In this document: piece by piece, positions 1-8,897 of the stretch | Layout: every line of letters begins with the position of its first letter | How positions within the stretch are numbered: the first letter of the stretch is position 1 | From: Micavibrio sp. UBA6139 | GTDB taxonomy: Bacteria; Pseudomonadota; Alphaproteobacteria; Micavibrionales; Micavibrionaceae | Direction of reading: 5' to 3' | Length of the DNA: 55,008 bases | Assembly: GCA_002423285.1 (NCBI GenBank) | Contig: DIVF01000048.1 | Coordinates: 1 to 55,008, forward strand | Notes under the pieces: generated by a model | Told to the model about the DNA's origin: nothing | The model's input: only the letters and a program-made list of their open reading frames with translations | Databases searched by the model: none | Translations under genes and position numbers: made by a program

Positions 1-21
1 GCTACTTTTGCAACAGGTCTA
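1..21. repeat. Left copy of 21-bp inverted repeat at the window ends
   Basis: The first 21 bases (beginning GCTACTTTTGCA) are the exact reverse complement of the last 21 bases of the window, and the match stops abruptly at base 22. The core CTGTTGCAAA on the other strand resembles the terminal repeats of IS6-type and some IS5-type insertion sequences as I remember them. The exact 21-base length would also fit a k-mer junction in an assembly graph. No transposase lies inside the window. Confidence 0.6.
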
Positions 22-192
22 TTATCTGAATATGAAACGTATGGTTTGTTTTATTATGGGGCAGGTTCTAAAAATGAAGGGCTAGTGCATTATATTAACA
101 AATATGAATTATTAAAAAATATTTCTTCTGGATGGGAGACGCATTTACTATTCGGTCATATCTATGAGCAGAAGGCATATGGCCTTGAATAG
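1..192 (+). CDS. 3' fragment of an unrecognised AT-rich gene
   Basis: Frame 1 is open from the first base to a TAG at 190-192, giving 63 residues with no start in the window. The sequence is rich in Tyr, Asn and Lys (for example SEYETYGLFYYGAG and HYINKYELLKNI), and its DNA is clearly more AT-rich than the following operon. I do not recognise the family. A hairpin with a T-run follows at 229-256, as expected at the end of a transcription unit. The frame also reads through the 21-bp end repeat. So either the repeat is part of the gene, or an element inserted into the gene and left the frame open by chance. Composition suggests acquired DNA. Confidence 0.45.
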   Translation, partial: ATFATGLLSEYETYGLFYYGAGSKNEGLVHYINKYELLKNISSGWETHLLFGHIYEQKAYGLE

Positions 193-228
193 CATTTATC
201 AGCTTTTGCGCCGCACCATTTCCTCTCA

Positions 229-256
229 AATCCTCGCTTTTGCGGGGATTTTTAAT
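229..256 (+). terminator. Rho-independent terminator after the left-end fragment
   Basis: AATCCTCGC (229-237) pairs with GCGGGGATT (242-250) with one G-U pair and a four-base loop, followed by TTTTAATTT. It separates the AT-rich fragment from the leucine operon. Confidence 0.65.
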
Positions 257-298
257 TTGCTAAGGTGGCACGTCTTTTAAGAGTACAAGGTTTTGAGA

Positions 299-2242
299 AT
301 GTTTAAGAAAATCCTGATTGCGAACCGTGGCGAAATTGCTTGCCGGGTAATTGAAACGGCGCGGGGGATGGGTATTGAAACGGTGGCTGTCTATTCCGAT
401 GCCGACCGTCATGCGCGTCATGTGCGTATGGCCGATCAGGCGGTGCGGATTGGTCCGGCGGCGTCGCGGGAATCTTACCTGCGCGGGGATGTCATTCTGG
501 ATGTTGCCAAGCAAACGGGGGCGGAGGCTATTCACCCCGGTTATGGATTTTTGTCGGAAAATGCAGAATTTGCATCGGCGTGTAAGAAGGCTGGCGTTGT
601 TTTTATCGGCCCGTCTGAAAATTCCATCAATGCGATGGGGTTAAAGGATAAGGCCAAGGAAATCATGCAGGCTGCTGGCGTGCCGATTGTGCCCGGTTAT
701 ATGGGTGAAAATCAAAAACCAGACTTCTTGCAAAAACAAGCCGATACGATTGGCTATCCTGTCTTGATTAAGGCCGTGGCCGGGGGTGGGGGCAAGGGGA
801 TGCGCCGGGTTGATAATGCGAAGGATTTTGCCGATGCGTTGCAATCTTGCCAGCGTGAAGCGAAATCATCCTTTGGCAATGATCATGTCTTGATTGAAAA
901 ATACATCGCCAAGCCGCGCCATATCGAGGTGCAGGTGTTTGGGGATAACCACGGCAATGCGGTCTATCTGTTTGAGCGCGATTGCTCGCTTCAACGCCGC
1001 CACCAAAAAGTGGTTGAGGAAGCGCCAGCCCCCGGCATGCCGGAAGCGATGCGCAAAGCCATGGGCGATGCCGCCGTGAAGGCCGCCAAAGCCATTCATT
1101 ATAGCGGCGCAGGCACGATTGAGTTTATTGTTGATGTGTCGAATGGTTTGAAGGCCGATCAATTCTATTTCATGGAAATGAACACACGGTTACAGGTCGA
1201 ACACCCGGTCACGGAAATGATTACGGGGCAGGATCTGGTTGAATGGCAATTGCGCGTGGCGAATAATGAAACGCTGCCCTTATCACAGGAAGAGTTGACC
1301 ATTGAGGGGCACGCGTTTGAGGTTCGCCTTTACGCCGAAGACCCGGCCAATAATTTCTTGCCGCAGATTGGGAAATTAACCGCGTTTGAACCATCAGATT
1401 ACGCCCGTGTTGATACAGGAGTTGAGGAAGGGGATTCCGTTTCCATCCATTATGACCCGATGATCGCCAAATTGATCGTTCACGCGGAAACCCGCGAAGA
1501 AGCGGTGCAGATGATGGCACGGGCCTTGGATGAAACAATCGTCGCCGGTTTGAACACCAATCAGGAATTTTTGAGCAACGTGTTCCGCCATGCCGATTTC
1601 ATCAGCGGTGATGTTGATACCGGCTTTATCGGGCGGCACGAAGCGGCCCTGATCCCCGCGCATTACGGTCGTCCTGAGTCTTATGATCTGGCCTTGGCAG
1701 CGGCAAAAATCATGGCACCTGAGTTGCCCAATCGCGATGATATCTGGGGCAGTGCGGATAACTGGCGCATGAACGGGGTTTTGACGCGCAGCGTCTTGTT
1801 CACCAGCCGTGGCGATCATTTATCGGTGCCGGTGACGTGTCGCGGCGATGCGTTTGATGTTTTGGTGGATGGCAAGGTTATTACTATTACCCGCGATACG
1901 CTGAATAATACGCTGTTTGCGCGGTCGGGGAATCATTTGACCCTGTTCCGTGCGGGCCGCGTTATTCCGCTGCACCTTTATGTTCCCGGTTCCGATGGGG
2001 ATGAGGGGGCCGGTGAGGGCCGCATCGTTGCGCCAATGCCGGGCAAGATTATTTCTGTGCTGGTTAAAATGGGCGCGAATGTCACCAAGGATCAACCTTT
2101 GCTGATCATGGAAGCTATGAAAATGGAAATGACCATCAAGGCTGGCTGCGCGGGCATTATTGATGAACTGCCTGTATCCGCCGGGCAACAGGTGCAAGAT
2201 GGTGCGCTCTTGATCTCCATTGAACAGAAAGACGCCGCATGA
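299..2242 (+). CDS. mccA: Methylcrotonyl-CoA carboxylase, biotin-containing alpha subunit
   Basis: Acyl-CoA carboxylase alpha chain of 647 residues. It has an N-terminal biotin carboxylase domain (KKILIANRGEIACRV), an ATP-grasp domain with the glycine-rich loop AGGGGKGMR, a biotin carboxylase C domain, and a C-terminal biotinyl domain with MEAMKME, whose biotinylated Lys codon is at 2120-2122. ATG 299 is preferred over TTG 293 because AAGG at 287-290 is correctly spaced from it. It overlaps HMG-CoA lyase by four bases and is followed by isovaleryl-CoA dehydrogenase. That context points to 3-methylcrotonyl-CoA carboxylation in leucine breakdown rather than a propionyl-CoA or geranyl-CoA carboxylase, which the sequence alone cannot exclude. 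The beta subunit (liuB/mccB), often next door, is not in the window. Confidence 0.9.
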   Translation: MFKKILIANRGEIACRVIETARGMGIETVAVYSDADRHARHVRMADQAVRIGPAASRESYLRGDVILDVAKQTGAEAIHPGYGFLSENAEFASACKKAGVVFIGPSENSINAMGLKDKAKEIMQAAGVPIVPGYMGENQKPDFLQKQADTIGYPVLIKAVAGGGGKGMRRVDNAKDFADALQSCQREAKSSFGNDHVLIEKYIAKPRHIEVQVFGDNHGNAVYLFERDCSLQRRHQKVVEEAPAPGMPEAMRKAMGDAAVKAAKAIHYSGAGTIEFIVDVSNGLKADQFYFMEMNTRLQVEHPVTEMITGQDLVEWQLRVANNETLPLSQEELTIEGHAFEVRLYAEDPANNFLPQIGKLTAFEPSDYARVDTGVEEGDSVSIHYDPMIAKLIVHAETREEAVQMMARALDETIVAGLNTNQEFLSNVFRHADFISGDVDTGFIGRHEAALIPAHYGRPESYDLALAAAKIMAPELPNRDDIWGSADNWRMNGVLTRSVLFTSRGDHLSVPVTCRGDAFDVLVDGKVITITRDTLNNTLFARSGNHLTLFRAGRVIPLHLYVPGSDGDEGAGEGRIVAPMPGKIISVLVKMGANVTKDQPLLIMEAMKMEMTIKAGCAGIIDELPVSAGQQVQDGALLISIEQKDAA

Positions 2243-3165
2243 CCATTCCCGGAAAAGTCCGCCTTGTTGAGGTCGGCCCGCGTGACGGGTTACAGAATGA
2301 AAAAGAAATTGTTCCAACGGCGATTAAGATCGACCTGATCAACCGTCTGTCGGAAACGGGTTTGACCTATATTGAGTCCGGGGCCTTTGTATCGCCCAAA
2401 TGGGTTCCACAAATGGCGGATACGCCGGAGATTTATGCCGGGATTAAACGCAAAAGCGGCGTTGTTTACCCTGCATTGGTTCCCAATGACCGGGGGATGG
2501 AAGGGGCGATTGCATCCGGGGTGGAGGAGATTGCTGTTTTCGCATCAGCATCCGAACCCTTCAGCCAGAAAAACATCAATTGCACGATTGCCGAAAGCCT
2601 TGAGCGTTTTGTGCCTGTGATCGCCATGGCCAAGGAACACGGCATTCGCGTGCGCGGCTATGTGTCTTGTGTGGCGGGTTGCCCGTATCAAGGGGCTGTG
2701 CGGGCAGAAAAAGTTGCTGAAGTTTCCGCCCGTCTGTACGAAATGGGCTGCTATGAAATTTCACTGGGCGACACCATTGGCGTGGGTACACCGAATATTA
2801 TTCAGGCCATGTTGTATGAAACGGTTGAGCATGTTCCGGTAACGGCCTTGGCGCTTCATTGCCATGATACATACGGTCAGGCCTTGGCCAATATCTATGC
2901 GGGTTTGCAAATGGGTGTCGCGGTGTTTGATTCATCGGTGGCGGGTCTGGGCGGATGCCCGTATGCGAAGGGAGCGACTGGAAATGTCGCAACCGAAGAT
3001 GTTCTTTATATGCTGAACGGCCTGAATATCGAAACGGGGGTTGATCTGGACCGCGTGGTTGATGTGGCGTGGTTTATTTCTGACCATCTGGGCCGGAAAC
3101 CAGTTTCCAATGTTGCAAACGCCTTGAAGGCGAAATTAGAAAATACAATGAAAGTGAGTGTTTAA
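2239..3165 (+). CDS. mvaB: Hydroxymethylglutaryl-CoA lyase
   Basis: This 308-residue TIM-barrel lyase cleaves HMG-CoA to acetyl-CoA and acetoacetate, the last step of leucine degradation (liuE in Pseudomonas nomenclature). Visible hallmarks are the substrate- and metal-binding start VGPRDGLQNE, the metal ligands in LHCHDTYGQAL, and the family signature VAGLGGCPYAKGATGN, which contains the catalytic Cys. Its ATG overlaps the TGA of the carboxylase gene (ATGA), indicating translational coupling. The isovaleryl-CoA dehydrogenase gene starts three bases after its stop, so the three genes form a tight operon. Length is normal for bacterial members. Confidence 0.95.
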   Translation: MTIPGKVRLVEVGPRDGLQNEKEIVPTAIKIDLINRLSETGLTYIESGAFVSPKWVPQMADTPEIYAGIKRKSGVVYPALVPNDRGMEGAIASGVEEIAVFASASEPFSQKNINCTIAESLERFVPVIAMAKEHGIRVRGYVSCVAGCPYQGAVRAEKVAEVSARLYEMGCYEISLGDTIGVGTPNIIQAMLYETVEHVPVTALALHCHDTYGQALANIYAGLQMGVAVFDSSVAGLGGCPYAKGATGNVATEDVLYMLNGLNIETGVDLDRVVDVAWFISDHLGRKPVSNVANALKAKLENTMKVSV

Positions 3166-3168
3166 ATC

Positions 3169-4332
3169 ATGACATACCCAACCTTGAAATTCGGCCACGC
3201 TGAAGAAATCGATATGCTGCGCGATATGGTGCAGAAGTTTTCGGCGGCTGAACTGGCACCACGCGCTGAAAAAATCGACCATGACAATGAATTCCCCATG
3301 GATATGTGGAAAAAATTCGGCGATATGGGCCTGCTGGGCATTACCGTTCCAGAAGAATTCGGCGGGGCGGGCATGGGCTATCTGGCGCATGTGATCGTGA
3401 TGGAAGAAATCTCCCGCGCGTCGGCCTCTGTCGCGCTCAGCTACGGCGCACATTCGAATTTGTGCGTGAACCAGATCAATCGCAACGGGACCAAGGCGCA
3501 GAAGGAAAAATATCTGCCGAAATTGATCTCCGGCGATCATGTCGGGGCCTTGGCGATGAGCGAGCCGGGTGCAGGCAGTGATGTCATCAGCATGAAACTG
3601 CGTGCCGATAAAAAGGGCGATCATTACGTCTTGAACGGCAACAAAATGTGGATCACCAATGGGCCGGATGCCGATACGCTGGTCGTTTATGCCAAAACCG
3701 ATCTGAATGCCGGGTCAAAGGGTGTGACCGCCTTTATCGTTGAAAAGGGCATGAAGGGTTTTTCGACCGCGCAGAAGCTGGATAAGCTCGGCATGCGCGG
3801 GTCCAACACCTGCGAATTGGTGTTTCAGGATTGCGAAGTGCCGGAAGAAAATATTCTCGGTGATTTGAACCGTGGGGCCAAGGTGCTGATGAGCGGGTTG
3901 GATTACGAACGTGTTGTTCTCTCCGGTGGTCCGATCGGGATTATGCAGGCCTGTATGGATGTTGTTCTTCCATACGTCCATGACCGCAAGCAGTTTGATC
4001 AGCCGATTGGCATGTTCCAGTTGATGCAGGGCAAACTGGCCGATATGTACACGGCGTTGTCGTCCCAGCGCGCTTATGTCTATGCCGTGGCGGCTGCATG
4101 TGATCGCGGTGAAACCACCCGTAAAGACGCTGCAGGTTGTATTTTGATGTCGGCGGAGGCCGCGACGCAAATGGCCCTGCACGCCATTCAATGTCTGGGC
4201 GGGAATGGGTATATCAATGAATTCCCAACCGGGCGGTTGCTGCGCGATGCGAAGCTGTATGAAATCGGCGCGGGGACATCGGAAATTCGCCGGATGCTGA
4301 TTGGCCGCGAATTGTTTGAAGAAACGAAATAA
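3169..4332 (+). CDS. ivd: Isovaleryl-CoA dehydrogenase
   Basis: This FAD-dependent acyl-CoA dehydrogenase of 387 residues oxidises isovaleryl-CoA to 3-methylcrotonyl-CoA. Two points separate it from short- and medium-chain dehydrogenases. A Glu lies in GLDYERVVLSGGP, where isovaleryl enzymes carry their catalytic base. The usual C-terminal Glu is replaced in YEIGAGTSEIRRM. The acyl-CoA dehydrogenase signatures AMSEPGAGSD and AIQCLGGNGY are also present. It is the last gene of the leucine operon, three bases after HMG-CoA lyase, and is followed by a strong terminator at 4352-4384. It is called liuA in some species. Confidence 0.95.
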   Translation: MTYPTLKFGHAEEIDMLRDMVQKFSAAELAPRAEKIDHDNEFPMDMWKKFGDMGLLGITVPEEFGGAGMGYLAHVIVMEEISRASASVALSYGAHSNLCVNQINRNGTKAQKEKYLPKLISGDHVGALAMSEPGAGSDVISMKLRADKKGDHYVLNGNKMWITNGPDADTLVVYAKTDLNAGSKGVTAFIVEKGMKGFSTAQKLDKLGMRGSNTCELVFQDCEVPEENILGDLNRGAKVLMSGLDYERVVLSGGPIGIMQACMDVVLPYVHDRKQFDQPIGMFQLMQGKLADMYTALSSQRAYVYAVAAACDRGETTRKDAAGCILMSAEAATQMALHAIQCLGGNGYINEFPTGRLLRDAKLYEIGAGTSEIRRMLIGRELFEETK

Positions 4333-4351
4333 GCCCGGTGTTCGGGAAAAC

Positions 4352-4384
4352 AAAAACGCCCGCTAAACCAGCGGGCGTTTTTTA
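4352..4384. terminator. Bidirectional terminator
   Basis: ACGCCCGCT and AGCGGGCGT flank a short loop, with an A-run on the left and a T-run on the right. It can end the leucine operon on the plus strand and the small minus-strand gene whose stop lies at 4401-4403. Confidence 0.85.
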
Positions 4385-4400
4385 TATTCCGGCGGTGATA

Positions 4401-4663
4401 TTAACCGCGTGTGAAGTTAGGGACGATGTAGTATCTGCCGTCATCGCGCTTTTCAACTGGCACGTTCAAGCGGTGCATGTTGGAGCGGCCATCAGATTTG
4501 GCATTGGGCCAGCGAACGGTCACTGACAAGCCAACGTGAGATGCGGCCATTCTCATATCCTCTAAAACGGGATCGATATCGCAAGTTAGCGCATCGGGTC
4601 CAATAGTGCCTTACCGGCGTATTGTCCGAAGATTGCTTTCAAGTCCATAATGCTATCCATCAT
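4401..4663 (-). pseudogene. Frameshifted small gene, about 87 residues if repaired
   Basis: On the minus strand an open frame starts with ATG-ATG at 4663/4660 (MMDSIMDLKAIFGQYAGKAL) and stops at 4586. A second frame, one base out of register, continues with TIGPDALTCDIDPVLEDMRM, then ASHVGLSVTVRWPNA and ends KRDDGRYYIVPNFTRG at TAA 4401-4403. The total of 263 bases is one short of 88 codons, so a single missing base near 4605 would explain the break. A 51-residue frame from ATG 4556 remains intact. The bidirectional terminator right behind the stop supports a genuine minus-strand gene. The family is not recognised. It may be a real frameshift, a sequencing error, or two overlapping small genes. 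Confidence 0.5.
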
Positions 4664-4931
4664 TTGTTGTCGTTATGTACCAAGCGTGTGCTCGATGACG
4701 CGATTCATAGGCCTGCGGCGTGGATGAGTCAATCGGCAAAAATTGCCTGTATTTCAATGGCATGCAAGGCGGCCTGCATTTAAACTTGTGGCATCAATGT
4801 GGCACGGCGCGAATCGCTGTGCAATGCGTCAATTCTTCAATGTTTACAGGCATTCATCTTGCGTGTGCATTCAAACTCGCATAACCCTGATGGGGAATAA
4901 AAATCAAAAAATATAAGAACAGGGGATATGA
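4664..4931. other. Intergenic region upstream of a helical protein
   Basis: No convincing ORF, RNA gene or paired repeat was seen here. The stretch becomes A-rich just before the ribosome-binding site AGGGGA at 4921-4926 of the next gene. It presumably holds divergent promoters for the minus-strand small gene and the plus-strand gene at 4932, but no clear -35/-10 pair stood out. Confidence 0.4.
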
Positions 4932-5297
4932 ATGCGTAATCTTACAGAAGATGATTTTGGCCGCGTTGATTCTGTTATGGCGGCGTTTCAAGCTGCAATG
5001 TTGAAAGCGATGCCGGATGCGCAGGAGCGGTTTATGCGCAATTTGAGCTTTACAGAAAAGCTGAAAATTGGGGCGGCGAAATTATCCTATGAGTTTTCCC
5101 GTAACGCGGATTTGAAAACGCGGGGGCAGAAACTGGCGTATTATTGCGAATCAGCATTGCCAGCGCTGGTTCGTACCTTTGGCGAGGCCGCGTTGTTGCG
5201 TTCCATGCCACAGGACGCGAAGAACCCGGAAGTGGTCCAGTTATGTGAAGCGTTGGGGGCTAGGAAGCTAGCGGCGCTGGTTCAAAAAACGATCTAA
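4932..5297 (+). CDS. Hypothetical helical protein, 121 aa
   Basis: An unrecognised small, soluble, largely alpha-helical protein with no signal peptide or membrane segment. The N-terminus (NLTEDDFGRVDSVMAAFQAA) and the long Ala/Leu/Lys-rich body suggest a helical bundle. The start is supported by AGGGGA six bases upstream of the ATG. It stands alone between two intergenic gaps, so context gives no functional clue. Codon use resembles its neighbours. Confidence 0.6.
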   Translation: MRNLTEDDFGRVDSVMAAFQAAMLKAMPDAQERFMRNLSFTEKLKIGAAKLSYEFSRNADLKTRGQKLAYYCESALPALVRTFGEAALLRSMPQDAKNPEVVQLCEALGARKLAALVQKTI

Positions 5298-5333
5298 AAA
5301 GTCGCGAATTATCCTTTAACCACAGAATGTTCT

Positions 5334-5361
5334 GCGCCGCACCAATTCAAGGGTGCGGTGC
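5334..5361 (+). other. Strong GC-rich hairpin in the leader of the indolepyruvate oxidoreductase gene
   Basis: GCGCCGCACC (5334-5343) pairs with GGTGCGGTGC (5352-5361) over ten base pairs with one G-U, around an eight-base loop. No T-run follows, so it is not a standard terminator. It may be a transcript-end stabiliser for the upstream gene or a leader structure for the next one. The motif GCGCCGCACCA also occurs at 208-218. Confidence 0.4.
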
Positions 5362-5431
5362 TGGAAATCCGCATATTGATGCAGTAGGTTAATGGCTCGC
5401 ATTCACGGGGATTCTCTTAAGGTTATTCATA

Positions 5432-8400
5432 ATGACACAGGCGCTGCGTAAGGTATCACTGAAGGACAAATATGAGGCGACAGAGGGCGTTGCGTACATG
5501 TCCGGGTTACAGGCCCTGACGCGCATTCCGCTTGTGCAGCGTCACCGTGATATCGCCGCCGGATTGAATACAGCCGGGTTTATTTCTGGTTACCGTGGAT
5601 CGCCACTGGGTGGGTATGACCGTGAATTGATCCGCATTCAAAAATATATGGACAAAGTAAACGTCAAGTTTGTTCCGGGCGTGAACGAAGATTTGGCCGC
5701 GACGGCCGTATGGGGCACGCAGCAAGTTGGTTTGTTGCCGGGCGCGAAGGTCGATGGTGTTTTTGGTATCTGGTACGGCAAGGCCCCAGGTGTTGACCGC
5801 AGCGGCGATGTGATGCGCCACGCTAACGCCACCGGAACATCGCCAAAGGGCGGGGTCTTGGCAATTTTCGGTGATGACCACGGATGCAAATCATCAACAC
5901 TGTCCTGCCAATCTGACCATGCGCTGTATGCGATGCAGATCCCGCAGCTTTACCCGGCCAGCATTCAGGAATTTGTTGAATATGGTTTGCTGGGTATCGC
6001 TATGTCGCGTTATTCCGGTTGCTGGAGTGCGATGAAGGTGACATCGGAAACGGTTGAAACTTCAGGGACCGTTGATCTGGTTCATGAAAGCCGTTCGATT
6101 GTCATGCCGGGGGATGATGAATTCACCATGCCGCCGGGCGGGTTGCATATTCGTCTGAACGATATTCCACGCGATGTTGATTTCCGTTTGCAGAATTATA
6201 AACTTTTTGCCTGCTATGCCTTCGCCCGTAAGAACAAGATCGATCAGGTAATCTGGGATTCACCAAAGCCGCGCTTTGGCATAATCACATCCGGGAAATC
6301 CTATGCCGATGTGCGTCAGGCCTTGCAGGATTTAGGGATCACCGAACAGGTTGCCCGCGATATTGGCCTGCGCCTGTATAAGGTCGGCATGACATGGCCG
6401 TTGGAACCGCAAGGGGTTCAGGAGTTCGTGTCGGGTCTGGAAGAAATTCTGGTGGTTGAAGAAAAACGCGAATTTATCGAATACCAATTGAAACAACAGA
6501 TTTTCAACTGGGATGCGAAGCGCAGACCTGTTGTCGTTGGTAAATACGATGAAAACGCCAACCATTTGTTGCCGCTGCATAACGACCAGACCGTTGGTCA
6601 AGTGGCCCGCATCATCGCGCAACGTATCGCACGGTTCTATAATTCGGATAAGGTCAATGCTGCCCTGAAATTCTTCGCCCAGTATGAAGATCAGGAAAAG
6701 GGTTATGTCCCGCCATCCTTGCGCCGTCCTTATTACTGCTCCGGCTGTCCGCATAACACATCGACGAAAGTGCCAGACGGCAGTTTTGCGATGGTTGGTA
6801 TCGGGTGTCATTACATGGTGCAATGGATGGACCGTAACTCCGCGCTCTGCACCCAGATGGGCGGGGAAGGGGTTCCGTGGATTGGCGCTTCACCGTTCAG
6901 CGAAACGAAACATATTTTTTCGAACCTCGGCGATGGAACCTATTTCCATTCCGGTACGCTGGCCATTCGCGCCTCCGTCGCGGCCAAGGTGAATATCACT
7001 TATAAAATTCTTTATAACGATGCGGTCGCCATGACGGGTGGCCAGCAGGTGGACGGCGAACTTCCTGTCTGGCGTGTTGCGCAACAGGTGATGGCAGAGG
7101 GCGTTAATAAGGCGTGGATTTTGACCGAAAATCTGGATGCGTATAAAGATCGTTCCAACATCCCGGCTTCGGTTCAGATTTTGCACCGTGACTGGCTGGC
7201 GAAGATTATGCAGGAATGCCGCGAAACACCGGGCACGACCGTCATTATCTATGACCAGACCTGCGCCGCCGAAAAACGCCGCCGCCGCAAACGTGGCCAG
7301 TTCCCTGACCCGGCAAAGCGCGTGGTCATCAACCAGTCTGTGTGTGAGGGCTGCGGTGATTGTTCCGTGCAATCGAACTGCGTTTCTGTGCAACCGGTTG
7401 AAACGGAATATGGGCGCAAGCGCACGATTAACCAATCATCCTGCAACAAGGATTTTTCTTGCCTGAAGGGTTTCTGCCCATCCTTCGTGACTGTTGAAGG
7501 GGGCGAGCTTCGCAAAACCTCCGCCGCCAAGGGCGATGATGTTTTTGCAGGCATCCCGCAACCAAACGTCCCGGCCATGACGGGCCCTTATAACGTACTG
7601 GTTCCGGGTGTTGGTGGAACGGGTGTTCTGACCATTGGGGCGCTGCTGGGTATGGCCGCGCATTTGGAAGGTAAACACAGCGCCATCCTCGATTCAACCG
7701 GCCTGGCGCAAAAGGGGGGCGAGGTGTTGAGCCATGTTCGCCTGTCACCAAACCTTGATGATCTGCATAACGGGCACATTATTGCCGGTGGTACAGATTT
7801 GCTGCTGGCCTGTGACATCGTTTCGGCGGTGGGACGCGCGGCGCATGAAACACTGAACCCGGAACGCACACGCGCTGTTGTGAACATTGATAACACCCCT
7901 GTTGCGGCCTTCGTTCTCAATAACCAGATTGATTTCAAAAATGATGAGATCAGAGCCGCTTTGATTGCATCGACCAAGGATCAGTTCTTTGTTGATGCGA
8001 CATCGGCCACTGGCACTCTACTGGGCGATGAAATGGGCACCAACGTCTTTATGATGGGTTATGCATGGCAAAAGGGGATGATCCCATTGAGCTTCGAAGC
8101 CATCGATAAGGCAATTGATCTGAACGGCGTATCCGTTGAGGACAATAAACGCGCCTTTGCCTATGGCCGTCTGGCTGCGCATGATCCTGTTCTGCTGGAA
8201 TATGAGATCAAGGCGGCTTCGGGTCTGGAAGAGGTTGCACCGATTGCGGTCACACTCAGTGACATCGTGGCAAAGCGGATGAAATATCTGACCGATTACC
8301 AAAACCGTGCCTATGCCGATCGTTACAAGGCGGCTGTTGACCGTTTTGTGGCTTATCCTGACTTGCAAGAGCTGGTTGCGCGGAATTACCACAAATTGCT

Positions 8401-8884
8401 GGCATATAAGGACGAGTATGAAGTTGCCCGGCTTTACACCAATGGCGATTTTCTGAAATCGGTTCGGGCGCAATTTACCGGAAACTACACCCTGAAATTC
8501 AACCTCGCCCCGCCGATTATGGAGCAGGAAGATCCCGCCACAGGCCGTCCGAAAAAACGCGTCTTTGGTCCGTGGATGATGACAGGATTTAAGATTCTGG
8601 CTCGGATGAAAGGCTTGCGCGGGACCGTGTTTGATCCGTTCGGTCATTTGAAGGATCGCCGTGATGAACGTGCACTGATCGAAGAATACGAAACCCTGAT
8701 GCAGATCGTCTTGACCAGCATCACGGCGGATAACCATCCGATCTGTGCTGAGCTCTTGAACCTGCCGGACATGATCCGTGGCTATGGCCCGGTCAAGGCT
8801 GGCAATATCGGCAAAGCTCGCCAAACGCAACGCCGCTTGCTGGAAAAAATGAATGCGAAGCCTGTCACACAACAGGCCGCTTAA
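5432..8884 (+). CDS. Indolepyruvate ferredoxin oxidoreductase, fused subunits
   Basis: A single 1150-residue chain combining the subunits that are separate (IorA/IorB) in archaea. It oxidatively decarboxylates aryl-pyruvates from aromatic amino-acid transamination to aryl-acetyl-CoA, using thiamine diphosphate and Fe-S clusters. The order is an N-terminal pyrimidine-binding domain (GFISGYRGSPLGGYD), a thiamine diphosphate domain around residues 430-560 (CSGCPHNTS, GIGCHY), a cysteine cluster near 637 (CEGCGDCSVQSNC) and a gamma domain from about 725 (GVGGTGVLTIGALLG, GLAQKGGEVLSHVR). The length is typical of the fused alphaproteobacterial form. It is a lone gene facing a convergent ABC transporter. 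The exact keto-acid substrate cannot be read from sequence. Confidence 0.93.
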   Translation: MTQALRKVSLKDKYEATEGVAYMSGLQALTRIPLVQRHRDIAAGLNTAGFISGYRGSPLGGYDRELIRIQKYMDKVNVKFVPGVNEDLAATAVWGTQQVGLLPGAKVDGVFGIWYGKAPGVDRSGDVMRHANATGTSPKGGVLAIFGDDHGCKSSTLSCQSDHALYAMQIPQLYPASIQEFVEYGLLGIAMSRYSGCWSAMKVTSETVETSGTVDLVHESRSIVMPGDDEFTMPPGGLHIRLNDIPRDVDFRLQNYKLFACYAFARKNKIDQVIWDSPKPRFGIITSGKSYADVRQALQDLGITEQVARDIGLRLYKVGMTWPLEPQGVQEFVSGLEEILVVEEKREFIEYQLKQQIFNWDAKRRPVVVGKYDENANHLLPLHNDQTVGQVARIIAQRIARFYNSDKVNAALKFFAQYEDQEKGYVPPSLRRPYYCSGCPHNTSTKVPDGSFAMVGIGCHYMVQWMDRNSALCTQMGGEGVPWIGASPFSETKHIFSNLGDGTYFHSGTLAIRASVAAKVNITYKILYNDAVAMTGGQQVDGELPVWRVAQQVMAEGVNKAWILTENLDAYKDRSNIPASVQILHRDWLAKIMQECRETPGTTVIIYDQTCAAEKRRRRKRGQFPDPAKRVVINQSVCEGCGDCSVQSNCVSVQPVETEYGRKRTINQSSCNKDFSCLKGFCPSFVTVEGGELRKTSAAKGDDVFAGIPQPNVPAMTGPYNVLVPGVGGTGVLTIGALLGMAAHLEGKHSAILDSTGLAQKGGEVLSHVRLSPNLDDLHNGHIIAGGTDLLLACDIVSAVGRAAHETLNPERTRAVVNIDNTPVAAFVLNNQIDFKNDEIRAALIASTKDQFFVDATSATGTLLGDEMGTNVFMMGYAWQKGMIPLSFEAIDKAIDLNGVSVEDNKRAFAYGRLAAHDPVLLEYEIKAASGLEEVAPIAVTLSDIVAKRMKYLTDYQNRAYADRYKAAVDRFVAYPDLQELVARNYHKLLAYKDEYEVARLYTNGDFLKSVRAQFTGNYTLKFNLAPPIMEQEDPATGRPKKRVFGPWMMTGFKILARMKGLRGTVFDPFGHLKDRRDERALIEEYETLMQIVLTSITADNHPICAELLNLPDMIRGYGPVKAGNIGKARQTQRRLLEKMNAKPVTQQAA

Positions 8885-8897
8885 ATAGAATAGGGTC

